Assembly (NCBI RefSeq): GCF_001998965.1
Contig: NZ_MLHJ01000053.1
Location: 1-34,044, forward strand
Reading direction: 5' to 3'
Length of the DNA stretch: 34,044 nucleotides
Source: Rodentibacter rarus
GTDB taxonomy: Bacteria > Pseudomonadota > Gammaproteobacteria > Enterobacterales > Pasteurellaceae
Positions 7,538-17,441 of the stretch are shown here, piece by piece. A program made the position numbers and the translations under genes. Numbering within the stretch: position 1 is the first letter of the stretch; every line of letters begins with the position of its first letter. The notes under the pieces were generated by a model. The model was given only the letters and a program-made list of their open reading frames with translations. It did no database searches and had not been told where the DNA came from.

Positions 7538-9808
7538 TTAGTCTTGTTGTGCTTTTACTGCGGCATACGCCACCATATTAATGATACGGCGAACGGAAGC
7601 GCTCGGGTTTAAGATATGGGCGGATTTATTCATTCCCATCAAAATAGGTCCTACGGTCACCGCTGTGGTCGTGCCCCGCAATAAACTATAACTAATGCGT
7701 GCGGCACTTAAATTCGGGAACACGAGTAAGTTTGCCGAACCTTTTAATGGGCTATCCGGCATCACTTCTGTGCGTTGTGCGGCACAAAGTGCAATATCCC
7801 CTCGCATTTCACCATCAATCATTAACTGCGGATTATGTTCTTGCACCATTTTCAAGGCCTCACGCACTTTGGGGGCGCCAAGGGTGTTTGATGAACCAAA
7901 ATTAGAGTGGGAAAGTAAAGCCACAGCCGGTTCAATACCAAAACGATGCACTTCATCTGCCGCCATTAAGGTAATTTCTGCTAATTCTTCGGCACTTGGG
8001 TCATCATTAACATGGGTATCCGTTAAGAAAACATTACCACTTGGCAATACAAGGCTATTTAATGCTGCGGCAGTTTTCACGCCATTTTTTAAGCCAATAA
8101 TATCTTTAATGGAATCTAAATGTTTACCATAAGAACCAAATAAACCACAGACTAATCCGTCCGCATAGCCTAAATTAACCAAAATAGCGGCAAGCACGGT
8201 GGTATTTGAGCGCACAACACGTTTAGCAATTGCCGGCGTAATGCCTTTTCGTTTTGTGAGCTGGTAATAATATTTCCAACATTCTTCATAACGTGGATTA
8301 TTTTCATTATCCACCACTTCAACGTTTACCCCCACTTCCAAGCGTAACCCCAGTTTTTTGATTTTTTCCTCAATCACTGCTTTACGACCAATTAAAATTG
8401 GCGAGGCAAGCTCCATAGAAACCACTTCTTGTACGGCGTGCAGGGCTTTAGTTTCTTCACCTTCAGCAAGAATAATGCGTTGTTTTGCCGATTTGGCTTG
8501 GCTAAAAATTGGACGCATAAATAAACTCGTCTTGTAAACGAATTGTGTCAATTTTTCACTATATTCATTCCAATCTGAAATAGGGCGTGTCGCCACCCCG
8601 GAATCCATTGCCGCTTTTGCCACAGCAGGGGCAATGCGGACAATCAAACGAGGGTCAAAAGGACGCGGAATCACATAATCTGCACCAAATGTTGCCCCTT
8701 CTCCACCGTAGGCTGAAGTCACCACTTCATTTTGTTCTTCTAGGGCTAAATCGGCAATGGCATAAACTGCCGCACGTTTCATTTCTTCATTAATGGTGGT
8801 CGCGCCCACATCTAACGCCCCACGGAAAATAAATGGGAAACAAAGCACGTTATTAACTTGGTTTGGATAGTCAGAGCGACCGGTACAAACGATAGCATCA
8901 GGACGTACCGCTTTGGCTTCCGGTGGCGTAATTTCCGGATTAGGGTTAGCAAGGGCAAGAATAATCGGGTGTGCCGCCATGGTTTTTACCATATCCTGTG
9001 TTAATGCGCCGGCTGCGGAACAGCCAAGGAAAATATCCGCATTCGGAATGGCATCGGCAAGACTACGCCAACCATTATCTTCAATAGCGTAATCTTCTTT
9101 CGTTTGATCCATACGATCACCACGATTTTTATAGACCACCCCTTTTGAATCACAAATAGTGATATTTTCACGCTTCATTCCAAGGGAAAGCAATAAATTC
9201 AAACAGGCAATTGAAGCGGCTCCTGCGCCGGAAGCCACAAGACGAACCTCTTCAATTTTTTTACCAATAATGCGAAGTGAATTAATAATCGCCGCCGCAC
9301 TAATAATCGCCGTACCATGTTGATCGTCGTGGAAAACCGGAATATTCATCCGTTCACGCAGTTTTTGTTCAATATAGAAACATTCCGGTGCTTTAATATC
9401 TTCAAGATTGATCCCGCCAAAAGTGGGTTCAAGAGAGGCAATAATATCCACTAATTTGTCCGGATCATGTTCATTCACCTCAATATCAAAGACATTGATA
9501 CCGGCAAATTTTTTGAATAATACGCCCTTGCCTTCCATCACCGGTTTACCGGCAAGTGCACCGATATTGCCCAATCCAAGGACTGCTGTACCATTTGAAA
9601 TCACCGCAACCAAATTACCCCGTGCGGTATATTTATAAGATGCCAAGGGATCTTTTTCAATTTCTAAACAGGGTTCCGCCACGCCGGGAGAATAAGCCAA
9701 GGCTAAATCACGTTGGGTTGCCAATGATTTGGTTGGGGTGACTTCAATTTTGCCGGGAATAGGAAACTCGTGGAAATCCAATGCTGCTTGGCGTAGTTGT
9801 TCGCTCAT
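7538..9808 (-). CDS. maeB: NADP-dependent malic enzyme with phosphotransacetylase-like domain
   Basis: The 756-residue MaeB-type enzyme catalyses oxidative decarboxylation of malate to pyruvate with NADP in the cytoplasm. Residues 1-~425 are the malic enzyme part ([39 protein letters not shown] nucleotide-binding loop, [20 protein letters not shown]). Residues ~430-756 match a phosphate acetyltransferase domain ([43 protein letters not shown]), which in this family is mainly regulatory. The frame is open upstream to 9913, but ATG 9808 gives the family start [16 protein letters not shown] and has GGAG 8 bases upstream, so the longer form is rejected. It is monocistronic, convergent with kpsS and divergent from the DUF1919 gene. 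Confidence 0.96.
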   Translation of the reverse strand: MSEQLRQAALDFHEFPIPGKIEVTPTKSLATQRDLALAYSPGVAEPCLEIEKDPLASYKYTARGNLVAVISNGTAVLGLGNIGALAGKPVMEGKGVLFKKFAGINVFDIEVNEHDPDKLVDIIASLEPTFGGINLEDIKAPECFYIEQKLRERMNIPVFHDDQHGTAIISAAAIINSLRIIGKKIEEVRLVASGAGAASIACLNLLLSLGMKRENITICDSKGVVYKNRGDRMDQTKEDYAIEDNGWRSLADAIPNADIFLGCSAAGALTQDMVKTMAAHPIILALANPNPEITPPEAKAVRPDAIVCTGRSDYPNQVNNVLCFPFIFRGALDVGATTINEEMKRAAVYAIADLALEEQNEVVTSAYGGEGATFGADYVIPRPFDPRLIVRIAPAVAKAAMDSGVATRPISDWNEYSEKLTQFVYKTSLFMRPIFSQAKSAKQRIILAEGEETKALHAVQEVVSMELASPILIGRKAVIEEKIKKLGLRLEVGVNVEVVDNENNPRYEECWKYYYQLTKRKGITPAIAKRVVRSNTTVLAAILVNLGYADGLVCGLFGSYGKHLDSIKDIIGLKNGVKTAAALNSLVLPSGNVFLTDTHVNDDPSAEELAEITLMAADEVHRFGIEPAVALLSHSNFGSSNTLGAPKVREALKMVQEHNPQLMIDGEMRGDIALCAAQRTEVMPDSPLKGSANLLVFPNLSAARISYSLLRGTTTAVTVGPILMGMNKSAHILNPSASVRRIINMVAYAAVKAQQD

Positions 9809-9837
9809 ATAAATACTCCATTGTCGTGATACGGAAC

Positions 9838-9854
9838 TTGGTTCGCAGAACCAA
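9838..9854. promoter_or_regulatory. interrupted palindrome in the maeB 5' leader
   Basis: TTGGTTC-GCA-GAACCAA is a perfect 7-bp stem with a 3-base centre. It sits 30 bp upstream of the maeB ATG and just downstream of the candidate -10 at 9872-9877, so it would lie in the leader RNA or act as an operator. No U-tract follows it. Confidence 0.55.
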
Positions 9855-9871
9855 ATTGAAAAAATCGCTTG

Positions 9872-9877
9872 ATTATA
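9872..9877 (-). promoter_or_regulatory. candidate -10 element for maeB
   Basis: ATTATA on the plus strand reads TATAAT on the minus strand (complete consensus), 64 bp before the maeB start. The -35 region is poor. The call rests on the perfect hexamer and its position. Confidence 0.4.
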
Positions 9878-9995
9878 CTCCCTTTTTTTGCCCAAATTTG
9901 TGATGAACCGCAAATTTTTACAAATTTGTTACAAAATTACCGGTTGAATTCATAGGTTAAAGAGAGTAGCATACCGCCAATCAGGAGAGGCGCTA

Positions 9996-10619
9996 TTGCT
10001 ATCAAAAATCAAAACGGCAGTGAATCAACTGCAAAGAAAATTCATTAATCACCAGCTCAGATCTCGTTTAAAAAATCACGGTATGACGGTTATCTCCGCC
10101 AACTGTGTAGGCGCATTTATTTTGCACGATCTTGGTGAACCTTTTAATTCACCTTTCGTGAATCTTTATTTAAGCCCTAAAAACTTTATTCGTTATTTGC
10201 AACATATTGATTTTTATCAGCAACAATCCCTTGAATTTACCGCTTCTGAAAAAAGCTATCCGGTGGGTAAACTGGCAGATATTGAAATTCATTTTATGCA
10301 TTATCACAATGCCCAAGAAGCCAAAGAAAAGTGGCTGACCCGCTCTGCTCGAATTAATCCGGATAATTTATTTATTATGATGACTGATAAAGATGGAGCA
10401 ATAGGTATTGCCTATGACGATCTGGTGGCATTTGATCAACTTCCTTTTAAAAATAAAGTCGTTTTTACCCACAAACCTTATCCTGAACTACGCTCTGCGT
10501 TTTACATCAAAGGATTTGAACTGCAAAACCAAGTGGGCGATTTATTTGCTTTTTCCGATTGGAATGGAAGGAAATATTACGATCAATTTGATTATGTAAC
10601 TTGGTTTAATCAAACCTAG
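9996..10619 (+). CDS. DUF1919 family protein, possible polysaccharide-related
   Basis: The 207-residue protein resembles DUF1919, annotated in some genomes as an exopolysaccharide biosynthesis protein. Visible features are an ISANCVGAFILHDLG block (~29-44), NLYLSPKNFIRYL (~51-63), a W-x6-R-I-NPDNLFIMMTDKDG segment (~110-133) and the FTHKPYPELRSAFYI block near the end. The start is TTG 9996, chosen because a strong AGGAGAGG site (9983-9990) sits 5 bases upstream and no ATG is available before residue 30. The N-terminus is basic and there is no signal peptide. The function is not known to me. It is read divergently from maeB and toward rsuA. Confidence 0.75.
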   Translation: MLSKIKTAVNQLQRKFINHQLRSRLKNHGMTVISANCVGAFILHDLGEPFNSPFVNLYLSPKNFIRYLQHIDFYQQQSLEFTASEKSYPVGKLADIEIHFMHYHNAQEAKEKWLTRSARINPDNLFIMMTDKDGAIGIAYDDLVAFDQLPFKNKVVFTHKPYPELRSAFYIKGFELQNQVGDLFAFSDWNGRKYYDQFDYVTWFNQT

Positions 10620-10672
10620 TTTGCCATTCTCCCCCAATCCCATAGGGTGTTTTTATTTTTCTTTTCCTACCG

Positions 10673-10688
10673 ACAGATTCAAATCTGT
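10673..10688. promoter_or_regulatory. perfect 16-nt hairpin/palindrome before rsuA
   Basis: ACAGATT-CA-AATCTGT forms a perfect 7-bp stem 35 bp before rsuA. It could be an operator or an mRNA hairpin. There is no U-tract after it, so it is a poor terminator. Confidence 0.35.
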
Positions 10689-10723
10689 AAAACACTCCTA
10701 ATAATTTAAAAAGAGAAATTCTT

Positions 10724-11422
10724 ATGCGATTAGATAAATTCATTGCCGAAAATACCGGTTTAACCCGCTCTCAAGCCACCAAAGCCATTCGCCAAAGTGC
10801 GGTCAAAATTAACGGTGAAATTGAAAAAAACAGCGCCCGCAAAATCTCACAGGACGATGAAATTTACTTTGAAGATACCTTGCTCACTTGGCTGGACAAC
10901 GGACAATATTTTATGTTGAACAAACCTCAGGGCTATATTTGTTCCAATGAAGATGGCGACTATCCGACCATTTATCAATTTTTTGATTATCCTCTGGCGG
11001 GGAAATTACACAGTGCCGGACGTTTAGATGTGGATACCACCGGGCTGGTTTTACTCACTGATGACGGACAATGGTCACACCGCATCACCTCTCCAAAACA
11101 TCATTGTGAAAAAAACTATTTGGTCACCTTGGCTGATCCGGTTGAAGCGCATTATGCCCAAACCTTTGAAGAAGGGATTTTGTTACGGGGAGAAAAAACA
11201 CCCACCAAACCCGCAAAACTTGAAATTTTAGATGATTACAATGTGAACCTCACCATTTCGGAAGGGCGCTATCACCAAGTAAAACGAATGTTTGCCGCCC
11301 TTGGCAATAAAGTGGAGGCATTACACCGTTGGAAAATCGGCGCTGTGATCTTAGACGAAAACCTAGAAGAAGGGGAATATCGCGCTCTCACCCCCGAAGA
11401 AATTGCCAGTTTGGGAAGCTAA
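10724..11422 (+). CDS. rsuA: 16S rRNA pseudouridine(516) synthase
   Basis: The 232-residue RsuA converts U516 of 16S rRNA (E. coli numbering) to pseudouridine during small-subunit assembly. An N-terminal S4 RNA-binding domain (MRLDKFIAENTGLTRSQA, ~1-60) is followed by the catalytic domain with GRLDVDTTGLVLLTDDG (~98-114), which contains the catalytic Asp, then EGRYHQVKRMFAALGNKVEAL (~182-202). Length and motifs are full. AAGAGA precedes the ATG. An uptake sequence lies within the S4 domain (10795-10804). The gene is followed by bcr after one base, an rsuA-bcr order also found in other gamma-proteobacteria. Confidence 0.95.
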   Translation: MRLDKFIAENTGLTRSQATKAIRQSAVKINGEIEKNSARKISQDDEIYFEDTLLTWLDNGQYFMLNKPQGYICSNEDGDYPTIYQFFDYPLAGKLHSAGRLDVDTTGLVLLTDDGQWSHRITSPKHHCEKNYLVTLADPVEAHYAQTFEEGILLRGEKTPTKPAKLEILDDYNVNLTISEGRYHQVKRMFAALGNKVEALHRWKIGAVILDENLEEGEYRALTPEEIASLGS

Positions 11423-11423
11423 T

Positions 11424-12617
11424 ATGAGCAAAACCATTAAACCGACTTTTATCTTTATTGTCACCCTCGGCATATTATCCATGTTGCCACCTTTTGGTGT
11501 GGATATGTACCTGCCTGCTTTTTTAGAAATTGCCAAAGATCTGAAAATTAGCCCGGAACAAGTTCAACATACCCTCACTGCCTTTGCCTATGGCATGGCG
11601 TTCGGACAATTATTTTGGGGGCCTTTCGGCGATAGCTTTGGGCGAAAACCCATCATTTTACTGGGTGTGATTATCGGTGCTATCACTGCTTTGGTGCTAA
11701 CAGAAATCAATGCGATTGGAAATTTCACCGCACTTCGTTTTGTGCAAGGTTTCTTTGGTGCCGCACCGGTGGTGCTTTCAGGCGCATTATTACGGGATTT
11801 ATTTAGCAAAAATGAGCTTTCAAAAGTGATGTCTACCATCACCTTGGTATTTATGATTGCCCCTTTAATTGCGCCCATTATCGGCGGTTATATTGTCAAA
11901 TATTTTCATTGGCATGCGATTTTTTATGTGATTGCCCTAATGGGTGCATTATCTGCCCTACTGGTATTTTTTATCATTCCCGAAACCCACAAACAAGAAA
12001 ATCGCATTCCCCTGCGTTTGAATATTATTGCTCGAAACTTTATCAGCCTATGGAAGCAGAAAGAAGTGCTGGGCTATATGTTCACCGCATCGTTTGGATT
12101 TGGTGGATTATTTGCCTTTGTCACGGCAGGCTCTATTGTGTATATCGGGATTTATGGCATTCCCGTGGATCAATTCGGCTATTTCTTTATGCTGAATATC
12201 GCCATTATGACTTTTGCCTCTTTCCTTAACGGACGGTTTGTCACCAAACTTGGTGCGGAAACCATGCTCCGTATGGGGTTAAGTATTCAATTTTTATCGG
12301 GAATGTGGCTTATTTTAACCGCACTTTTTGATTTCGGTTTTTGGGCAATGGCAATCGGTGTGGCTTTCTTCGTTGGGCAAAATCCACTGATTTCCTCTAA
12401 TGCGATGGCCTCTATTTTAGAAAAATTCCCCACCATGTCCGGCACCGCCAATTCCTTGGTAGGAAGTGTGCGTTTTGCCACCGGTGCAGTAATGGGGAGT
12501 TTGGTCGCCACCATGAAAATGGACACCGCCGTCCCAATGCTATTGATAATGGGCGCTTGTGTCATCATTGCCGCACTGGCTTATTATTTTCTGACTTATC
12601 GGAATTTGAAAGGATAA
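11424..12617 (+). CDS. bcr: Bcr/CflA family MFS multidrug efflux transporter
   Basis: The 397-residue inner-membrane drug:proton antiporter has twelve predicted membrane segments. Family motifs are MLPPFGVDMYLPAFLEIA in helix 1, GQLFWGPFGDSFGRKPIILLG (the MFS loop 2-3 motif), RFVQGFFGAAPVVLSGALLRDLF in helix 4-5 and IAPLIAPIIGGYI. Bcr of E. coli exports bicyclomycin and some other compounds; the substrate here is inferred from family only. The start ATG 11424 (MSKTIKPTF) is preferred over an upstream in-frame codon at 11403 inside rsuA, since it sits one base after the rsuA stop and the GGGAAG of the rsuA end can serve as its ribosome site. It is cotranscribed with rsuA. Confidence 0.93.
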   Translation: MSKTIKPTFIFIVTLGILSMLPPFGVDMYLPAFLEIAKDLKISPEQVQHTLTAFAYGMAFGQLFWGPFGDSFGRKPIILLGVIIGAITALVLTEINAIGNFTALRFVQGFFGAAPVVLSGALLRDLFSKNELSKVMSTITLVFMIAPLIAPIIGGYIVKYFHWHAIFYVIALMGALSALLVFFIIPETHKQENRIPLRLNIIARNFISLWKQKEVLGYMFTASFGFGGLFAFVTAGSIVYIGIYGIPVDQFGYFFMLNIAIMTFASFLNGRFVTKLGAETMLRMGLSIQFLSGMWLILTALFDFGFWAMAIGVAFFVGQNPLISSNAMASILEKFPTMSGTANSLVGSVRFATGAVMGSLVATMKMDTAVPMLLIMGACVIIAALAYYFLTYRNLKG

Positions 12618-12620
12618 AAA

Positions 12621-13381
12621 ATGTTTAATTTAATTAAAAAGTTCGCTTATATAGCGATGTTAAGTATCGCTTTAACTACTCAAGCTTCAGAGGAAAATAC
12701 AATGATCAAAAATATCGTTCTCGTTCACTGTGCATTTGTTGATGGTTCGAGTTATCGCTCAATTATTGAATCTTTGCAGATAAAAGGCTATCAAGTTACA
12801 TCTGTGCAACCCCCCTTGACCTCTTGAGAAGATGATGTGTTGGCTGTGGAACAAGTTTTAAACCGTCAAAAGGGCGATGTAGTCTTAGTCGGACATTCAT
12901 GGGCTGGTATGGTGATTAGTCAGGTAGGACAACACGAAAAAGTCAAAAATTAGTCTATTTATCCGCAATTGTGCCAAATACTCAGGAAAATGCAGCGATG
13001 GCATTGGAACGTCATCAAGCTCTAAATGAAGGTTTACAACCTGATGAACAAGGTATGATCTGGCTGCCAAATATTGAGACTTATCAAGCAGTAATGGCGA
13101 ATGATTTACCATTGAAAGAAGTTGCCTTATTATTTGCTACTCAAACCCCAATTAGTGCGAAAGCCTTCAGTCAAAAAATTAACGAACCTGCGTGGAAAAC
13201 CAAACCAAGCTATTATTTATTGACTGAACAAGATAATGCGCTACCGTTTAAGGTTCAACAATCTTTTGCTAATATGATTAAAGCACAAACAAAAAGCGTT
13301 GCAGCCAGTCATTTATCATTGATCTCACAACCACAGGCAACGGTTGAATTGATTGAGCAGGCGGCAAAAGCGGGAAAATAA
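12621..13381 (+). pseudogene. exported alpha/beta hydrolase, broken
   Basis: The gene starts three bases after bcr. The first 68 residues have a signal-peptide-like N-terminus (KKFAYIAMLSIALTTQAS) and the hydrolase start NIVLVHCAFVDGSSYRSII. An in-frame TGA at 12825-12827 then interrupts it, and the same frame continues with EDDVLAVEQVL and the nucleophile elbow GHSWAGMV (serine motif). Frame is lost at an A-run near 12943-12950: adding one base restores VKKLVYLSAIVPNTQENAAM and the rest to the TAA at 13379-13381, with the late SHLSLISQP block carrying the likely catalytic His. Family: small esterase-like alpha/beta hydrolases. Two independent lesions make it non-functional unless they are sequencing errors. 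Confidence 0.85.
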
Positions 13382-13399
13382 TAGAGAATCCCCCATGAT

Positions 13400-14053
13400 T
13401 GATTTACCTCTCAAAAGTTGGACTAAATACTAACCAACTAAGACGCATATTTTTATGACTAAACAAACACTAAGTCATCAGGTTTTATCTACAAAATGGT
13501 AAAAAAATGCTCCTAGTACGCACTTAAAGAGAGAATATTAGCTCGTTGGATTGCCCAGTTTAATCATTAACCGATTGTGGAGGGTAAACTTTATTTACCA
13601 CTGATTAAAGACTTGTTTAACGAAGAAATTATTGTCTATGACGTTTCTCCATCCTAAATTTTGCACAGATTAACAAAATGATAGCTTGGGTTATAGCAAG
13701 GTTGTATTGTGTAAAACCAATATATTATTCCGAGCTAAGGGGGAAAATATCAAATGCAGGGCTATCAACGTTTTTTTGAAAGGAAGTGGGATTAGCCAAA
13801 GTATGTTGAGAAAAGGAAATTGTCTAGATCATAGCGCTATGGCACGCTTTTTTTGCTTGATTAAAAACGGAATGTGATTATGATTACGGCAAGCGGTTTG
13901 AAACGTTTGAGTAACTTGAAAAAGCTATCCATGAATATATTCATTACTATAATCCTGAACGGATTCAACCCAAACTAAAAGGACTAAGCTCTGTACAATA
14001 CAGAGTTTAGTCACTTAATTAAGTGAGTCTAATTTTTGGAGGCAGATAAATTT
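13400..14053 (+). mobile_element. degenerate IS3-family insertion sequence remnant
   Basis: Imperfect terminal repeats flank it: 13400-13424 (ending AAAAGTTGGACT) and 14026-14053 (starting AGTCTAATTTTTGG), which are inverted matches. Between them are OrfB transposase scraps in several frames: KLYLPLIKDLFNEEIIVYDVS (~13585-13650), SQSMLRKGNCLDHSAMARFFCLIKNG (~13797-13875) and YDYGKRFETFE-stop-LEKAIHEYIHYYNPERIQPKL (~13878-13980). The usual catalytic Glu before the second FF block is Ala here (SAMARFF), and several stops and deletions are present. At about 650 bp it is roughly half a normal IS3-type element, so it is dead. It separates the bcr operon from lexA. Confidence 0.85.
14011..14026. 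repeat. perfect 16-bp palindrome at the IS remnant end
   Basis: TCACTTAATTAAGTGA is a perfect palindrome abutting the right terminal repeat of the IS remnant. It may be part of the element's end or a hairpin after the transposase stop. Confidence 0.6.
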
Positions 14054-14080
14054 GACTGCACTTTTAGCTTTGGTTAATAG

Positions 14081-14704
14081 CTACATCCAAGCATTATTCC
14101 GAATAATACCTACCGCAATACCCTCAATTTCAAAATAAGGCTGTTCTTCCAAATTTACCACAATAGGTTGAAACTCTTCATTTTCTGCGTGAAGATAAAT
14201 CACAGATCCTTTGCGTTCGTAACGTTTTACGGTAACTTCATCTTCAATACGCGCCACAATAACTTGCCCATTTCGGACATCCTTTGTGCTGTGCACTGCA
14301 AGCAAATCACCATCCAAAATGCCGATATCTTTCATAGATTGTCCATAGACTTTAAGTAAAAAATCAGCTTGCGGTTTAAACATGGTCGCATCTACACGAT
14401 AAGTACCTTCAATATGTTGTTCTGCAAGAATCGGCTCACCCGCAGCAACACGACCGATTAACGGTAATCCTTCCTGCTCATCAGGAGTGTTGTCATCAAG
14501 AATACGGATACCGCGTGATGCGCCTGAAATAATTTCAATCGCCCCTTTCCGAGCTAAGGCTTTCAGATGTTCCTCTGCCGCGTTAGGGGATTTAAAGCCC
14601 AATTCACGCGAAATTTCTGCTCGAGTAGGCGGCATACCGGTTGTTTCTAAATGCCGTTTTAATAAATCTAATACTTCCTGTTGTCGGTTAGTTAATGGTT
14701 TCAT
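14081..14704 (-). CDS. lexA: LexA SOS repressor
   Basis: The 207-residue LexA represses SOS genes and self-cleaves when stimulated by RecA-ssDNA. The N-terminal winged helix ([37 protein letters not shown], residues 4-50) is followed by the S24 peptidase domain. The cleavage site Ala88-Gly89 lies in RVAAGEPI, with Ser123 in YGQSMKD and Lys160 in EVTVKRY. The start ATG 14704 (MKPLTNRQQ) has AGGAG 5-6 bases upstream; an upstream in-frame ATG at 14740 overlaps the operator and is rejected. It is divergent from plsB, as in many gamma-proteobacteria, and autoregulated through the SOS boxes upstream. Confidence 0.97.
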   Translation of the reverse strand: MKPLTNRQQEVLDLLKRHLETTGMPPTRAEISRELGFKSPNAAEEHLKALARKGAIEIISGASRGIRILDDNTPDEQEGLPLIGRVAAGEPILAEQHIEGTYRVDATMFKPQADFLLKVYGQSMKDIGILDGDLLAVHSTKDVRNGQVIVARIEDEVTVKRYERKGSVIYLHAENEEFQPIVVNLEEQPYFEIEGIAVGIIRNNAWM

Positions 14705-14712
14705 AGTCACTC

Positions 14713-14728
14713 CTGTTGTTATATACAG
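14713..14728 (-). promoter_or_regulatory. LexA box (SOS operator) of lexA
   Basis: The 16-bp site has perfect CTGT-N8-ACAG arms, immediately upstream of and touching the lexA Shine-Dalgarno. LexA bound here would block its own expression. Confidence 0.9.
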
Positions 14729-14734
14729 AGATTT

Positions 14735-14750
14735 TGACATTATATACAGA
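14735..14750 (-). promoter_or_regulatory. second, half-conserved LexA box
   Basis: On the minus strand it reads CTGTATATAATGTCAA: one perfect CTGT arm with the same TATATAA core as the first box, and a degenerate second arm. Tandem LexA boxes before lexA are known in E. coli. The spacing from the first box is 22 bp start to start. Confidence 0.6.
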
Positions 14751-14862
14751 AGAAAGGCTGTTGCAACCGTTATTTATATTTCATCTAAAAATTTTAAGGA
14801 GTGATAAACGTACGAATATGATATTATTTCCCCGATAATTGATAACAAAAGAGAACCTGATT

Positions 14863-17292
14863 ATGTCGAGTATCGTGAATGCCTATCGTAAACTGTTAGA
14901 ATTTCCCTTATCATTCTTGGTAAAAAATAACCCGATTCCTGCCAATCCAGCTGAAGAACTCCAACTTAATCTTTCCCAACCCATCGTCTATGTTTTACCT
15001 TATACCTCACAGACAGATTTTGTCATTTTTCGTCGCCATTGTTTAGATTTGAACTTGCCGGATCCGGCTGAAAAAAATAATGTACATGGTGTAAGTTTGC
15101 CTCGTTATGTGTATTTAGATGAGGGGCGCCGTTTTTTTAAATCAAAAGGTGCAAAAGATGAAACTATTCAAGTATTTAATAAATATTTAGAATTACACCG
15201 TACTTTTGAAGATTTAGATGTACAAATCGTCCCTGTCTCCGTGCTTTGGGGACGTTCACCAGGGCACGAAGATAAAGCCGGTTTACCCAACCTACGCCTA
15301 TTGAATGGCATACAAAAAACCTTTTCGGCAATTTGGTTTGGACGTGATACTTTTGTACGTTTTTCTCAAGCGGTTTCATTGCGTTATATGGCAAATGAAC
15401 ATAGTTCCGATGAAAAAATGGCGCAAAAATTAGCGCGCGTGGCAAAAATGCACTTTGCACGTCAACGTATCTCAGCTACGGGTCCACGTTTACCAAATCG
15501 TAAAGCGATGTTTAATAAACTCCTACAATCAACCACCATTCAAGCTGCGATTGAGGATGAAGCGAAAAGTAAAAATATCACTCGTGAAAAAGCAGAAAAA
15601 GAAGCCTATAAAATTTTAGATGAAATCGCAGCAGACGTGAGCCATTCTAGCCTTAGAGCAGCAGACCGTTTCTTACGTTGGTTATGGAATAAATTGTATT
15701 CTGGTATTGATGTGCAAAATGCGGATCGCGTTCGTAAATTAGCCCTTGAAGGTCATGAGATTGTCTATGTTCCTTGCCACCGAAGCCATATTGACTATTT
15801 GTTGCTTTCTTACGTACTTTATCACCAGGGCTTAGTGCCACCTCATATTGCTGCAGGTATTAACCTCAATTTCTGGCCGGTAGGTCGTATTTTCCGTAGC
15901 TGGGGGGCCTTTTTCATTCGCCGTACTTTTAAAGGTAATCGGCTTTACTCAGCGATTTTCCGTGAATATTTAGCGGAATTATTTCATCGTGGTTATTCGG
16001 TAGAATATTTTATTGAGGGGGGGCGCTCCCGTACCGGTCGTTTGCTCGCACCTAAAACAGGTATGATGTCCATGACATTACAAGCCCTTCAACATCACCA
16101 AACACGTCCAATTTCAGTTGTACCGGTTTATGTAGGCTATGAACATGTATTGGAAGTCGATACTTACGCAAAAGAATTACGCGGTGCGGCAAAAGAAAAA
16201 GAAAATGCCGGTTTAGTGATTCGTATGATTAAAAAATTACGAAATTTAGGGCAAGGTTTTGTGAATTTTGGTGAGCCAATTACCCTGTCCAATTATCTCA
16301 ATCAACATTTTCCGGATTGGAAAGAAAATAGTCACGAAGACAAACCTCAATGGTTTAATCAAGCGGTGGATTCAGTTTCTTATCAAGTTATGGTGAATAT
16401 TAATAAAGCAGCAGCTGTTAATGCGATGAATTTAGTGGGAACGGCATTACTTTCCTCTCGTCAGCGTGCTCTTGCCCGTGAACAATTACTTGAGCAGCTA
16501 GACAGCTATCAGCAAATGTTACAAAACGCACCTTATTCTGAAGATATGGTACTCCCAACGGATTTACCCAAAACGATGTTAGAACACGTATTGAGTCTTG
16601 ATCGTGTGGGTGTCTTAGTCGAAAAAGATAACTTTGGTGAAATTGTTCGCCTTGAGCGGACTTCAGCGGTATTGATGACGTATTATCGCAATAATATCCA
16701 ACACGCCTTTGTCTTGCCTTCTTTAGTGGCAAGTGTAGTGTTGCATTATGAAGCGATTCAAAAAGATCTCTTATTAGAGGCAGTGAGCAAGATTTACCCA
16801 TTCTTAAAAGGGGAATTATTTTTACATTTCAACCAAGAAGAATTAAGGGAGCAAATTGGTAAAATTATTGTAGAATTCACTCGCCAGGAAGTGATTCACA
16901 GCCGTGAAAACCTCCTTTCTATCAATCGTTCAAAAGTACGAATTTTACAACTTTGGTCTGCTGGTGTACGTGAAATTTTGCAACGCTACTACATTACCAT
17001 CACAATTTTACAAAAAGATCCGCAAATTTCCCGTTCAGCATTAGAAAAGGAGAGTCAATTGGTAGCACAACGCCTTTCTGTCTTACATGGCATTAATGCG
17101 CCGGAATTCTTTGATAAAGCCGTATTTTCTGCATTTATTGCGAATTTAAAAGAGGAAGGCTATTTCAATGAACAAGGTCAGGGCAACCTCCCTTATTTAC
17201 ATACTTTTTCTTCCATTCTTGAACATCTCATTTCAACGGAAATTAGCCTAACTATTAGAGGCACGGTTGAAAAAGCGGAAGAGATGGAATAA
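14863..17292 (+). CDS. plsB: glycerol-3-phosphate 1-O-acyltransferase
   Basis: The roughly 809-residue PlsB transfers an acyl chain from acyl-ACP or acyl-CoA to position 1 of glycerol-3-phosphate, the first step of phospholipid synthesis at the inner membrane. The catalytic HX4D motif is [10 protein letters not shown] with His306 and Asp311, the same numbering as E. coli PlsB. Further acyltransferase blocks are [38 protein letters not shown] and [12 protein letters not shown]. The start ATG 14863 ([16 protein letters not shown]) has GAGAA upstream; a TTG 24 bases earlier is in frame but less likely. The length is full. The gene is divergent from lexA and followed by a strong terminator. Confidence 0.97.
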   Translation: MSSIVNAYRKLLEFPLSFLVKNNPIPANPAEELQLNLSQPIVYVLPYTSQTDFVIFRRHCLDLNLPDPAEKNNVHGVSLPRYVYLDEGRRFFKSKGAKDETIQVFNKYLELHRTFEDLDVQIVPVSVLWGRSPGHEDKAGLPNLRLLNGIQKTFSAIWFGRDTFVRFSQAVSLRYMANEHSSDEKMAQKLARVAKMHFARQRISATGPRLPNRKAMFNKLLQSTTIQAAIEDEAKSKNITREKAEKEAYKILDEIAADVSHSSLRAADRFLRWLWNKLYSGIDVQNADRVRKLALEGHEIVYVPCHRSHIDYLLLSYVLYHQGLVPPHIAAGINLNFWPVGRIFRSWGAFFIRRTFKGNRLYSAIFREYLAELFHRGYSVEYFIEGGRSRTGRLLAPKTGMMSMTLQALQHHQTRPISVVPVYVGYEHVLEVDTYAKELRGAAKEKENAGLVIRMIKKLRNLGQGFVNFGEPITLSNYLNQHFPDWKENSHEDKPQWFNQAVDSVSYQVMVNINKAAAVNAMNLVGTALLSSRQRALAREQLLEQLDSYQQMLQNAPYSEDMVLPTDLPKTMLEHVLSLDRVGVLVEKDNFGEIVRLERTSAVLMTYYRNNIQHAFVLPSLVASVVLHYEAIQKDLLLEAVSKIYPFLKGELFLHFNQEELREQIGKIIVEFTRQEVIHSRENLLSINRSKVRILQLWSAGVREILQRYYITITILQKDPQISRSALEKESQLVAQRLSVLHGINAPEFFDKAVFSAFIANLKEEGYFNEQGQGNLPYLHTFSSILEHLISTEISLTIRGTVEKAEEME

Positions 17293-17323
17293 TAACAATT
17301 AAGATGTAACAAATCTCCCTAAC

Positions 17324-17354
17324 AAAAAGGATGCCATGCCAGCATCCTTTTTAG
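17324..17354 (+). terminator. rho-independent terminator after plsB
   Basis: AAAAAGGATGC (17324-17334), a short loop, then GCATCCTTTTT (17342-17352). The strong stem with a T-run fits a plsB terminator. The A-run on the other side may also stop the minus-strand genes. Confidence 0.9.
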
Positions 17355-17441
17355 CTATTGGCATTATTTGGTTTTATCATGAACGTCAATGGGGATGCTA
17401 TCTTGATTGTGATAATGCTTTTTTGCCTGGATTAATCATTA

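Noticed and set aside
7695-8132. Plus-strand 145-residue frame
   Set aside because: It is an antisense shadow of maeB with no ribosome site or recognisable motif.
9809-9913. N-terminal extension of MaeB
   Set aside because: It covers the promoter and palindrome; the family start with a good GGAG site is at 9808.
12971-13381. Stand-alone 136-residue gene
   Set aside because: It is the C-terminal part of the broken alpha/beta hydrolase that starts at 12621; adding one base in the A-run joins it to the upstream part.
13686-13877. Small 63-residue protein upstream of lexA
   Set aside because: Its C-terminal half (GNCLDHSAMARFFCLIKNG) is IS3-type transposase debris in a region with further fragments in other frames.
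14051-14066. Uptake sequence downstream of lexA
   Set aside because: TTTGACTGCACTTTTA differs from the consensus at one core base and has no inverted partner; at most a decayed copy.
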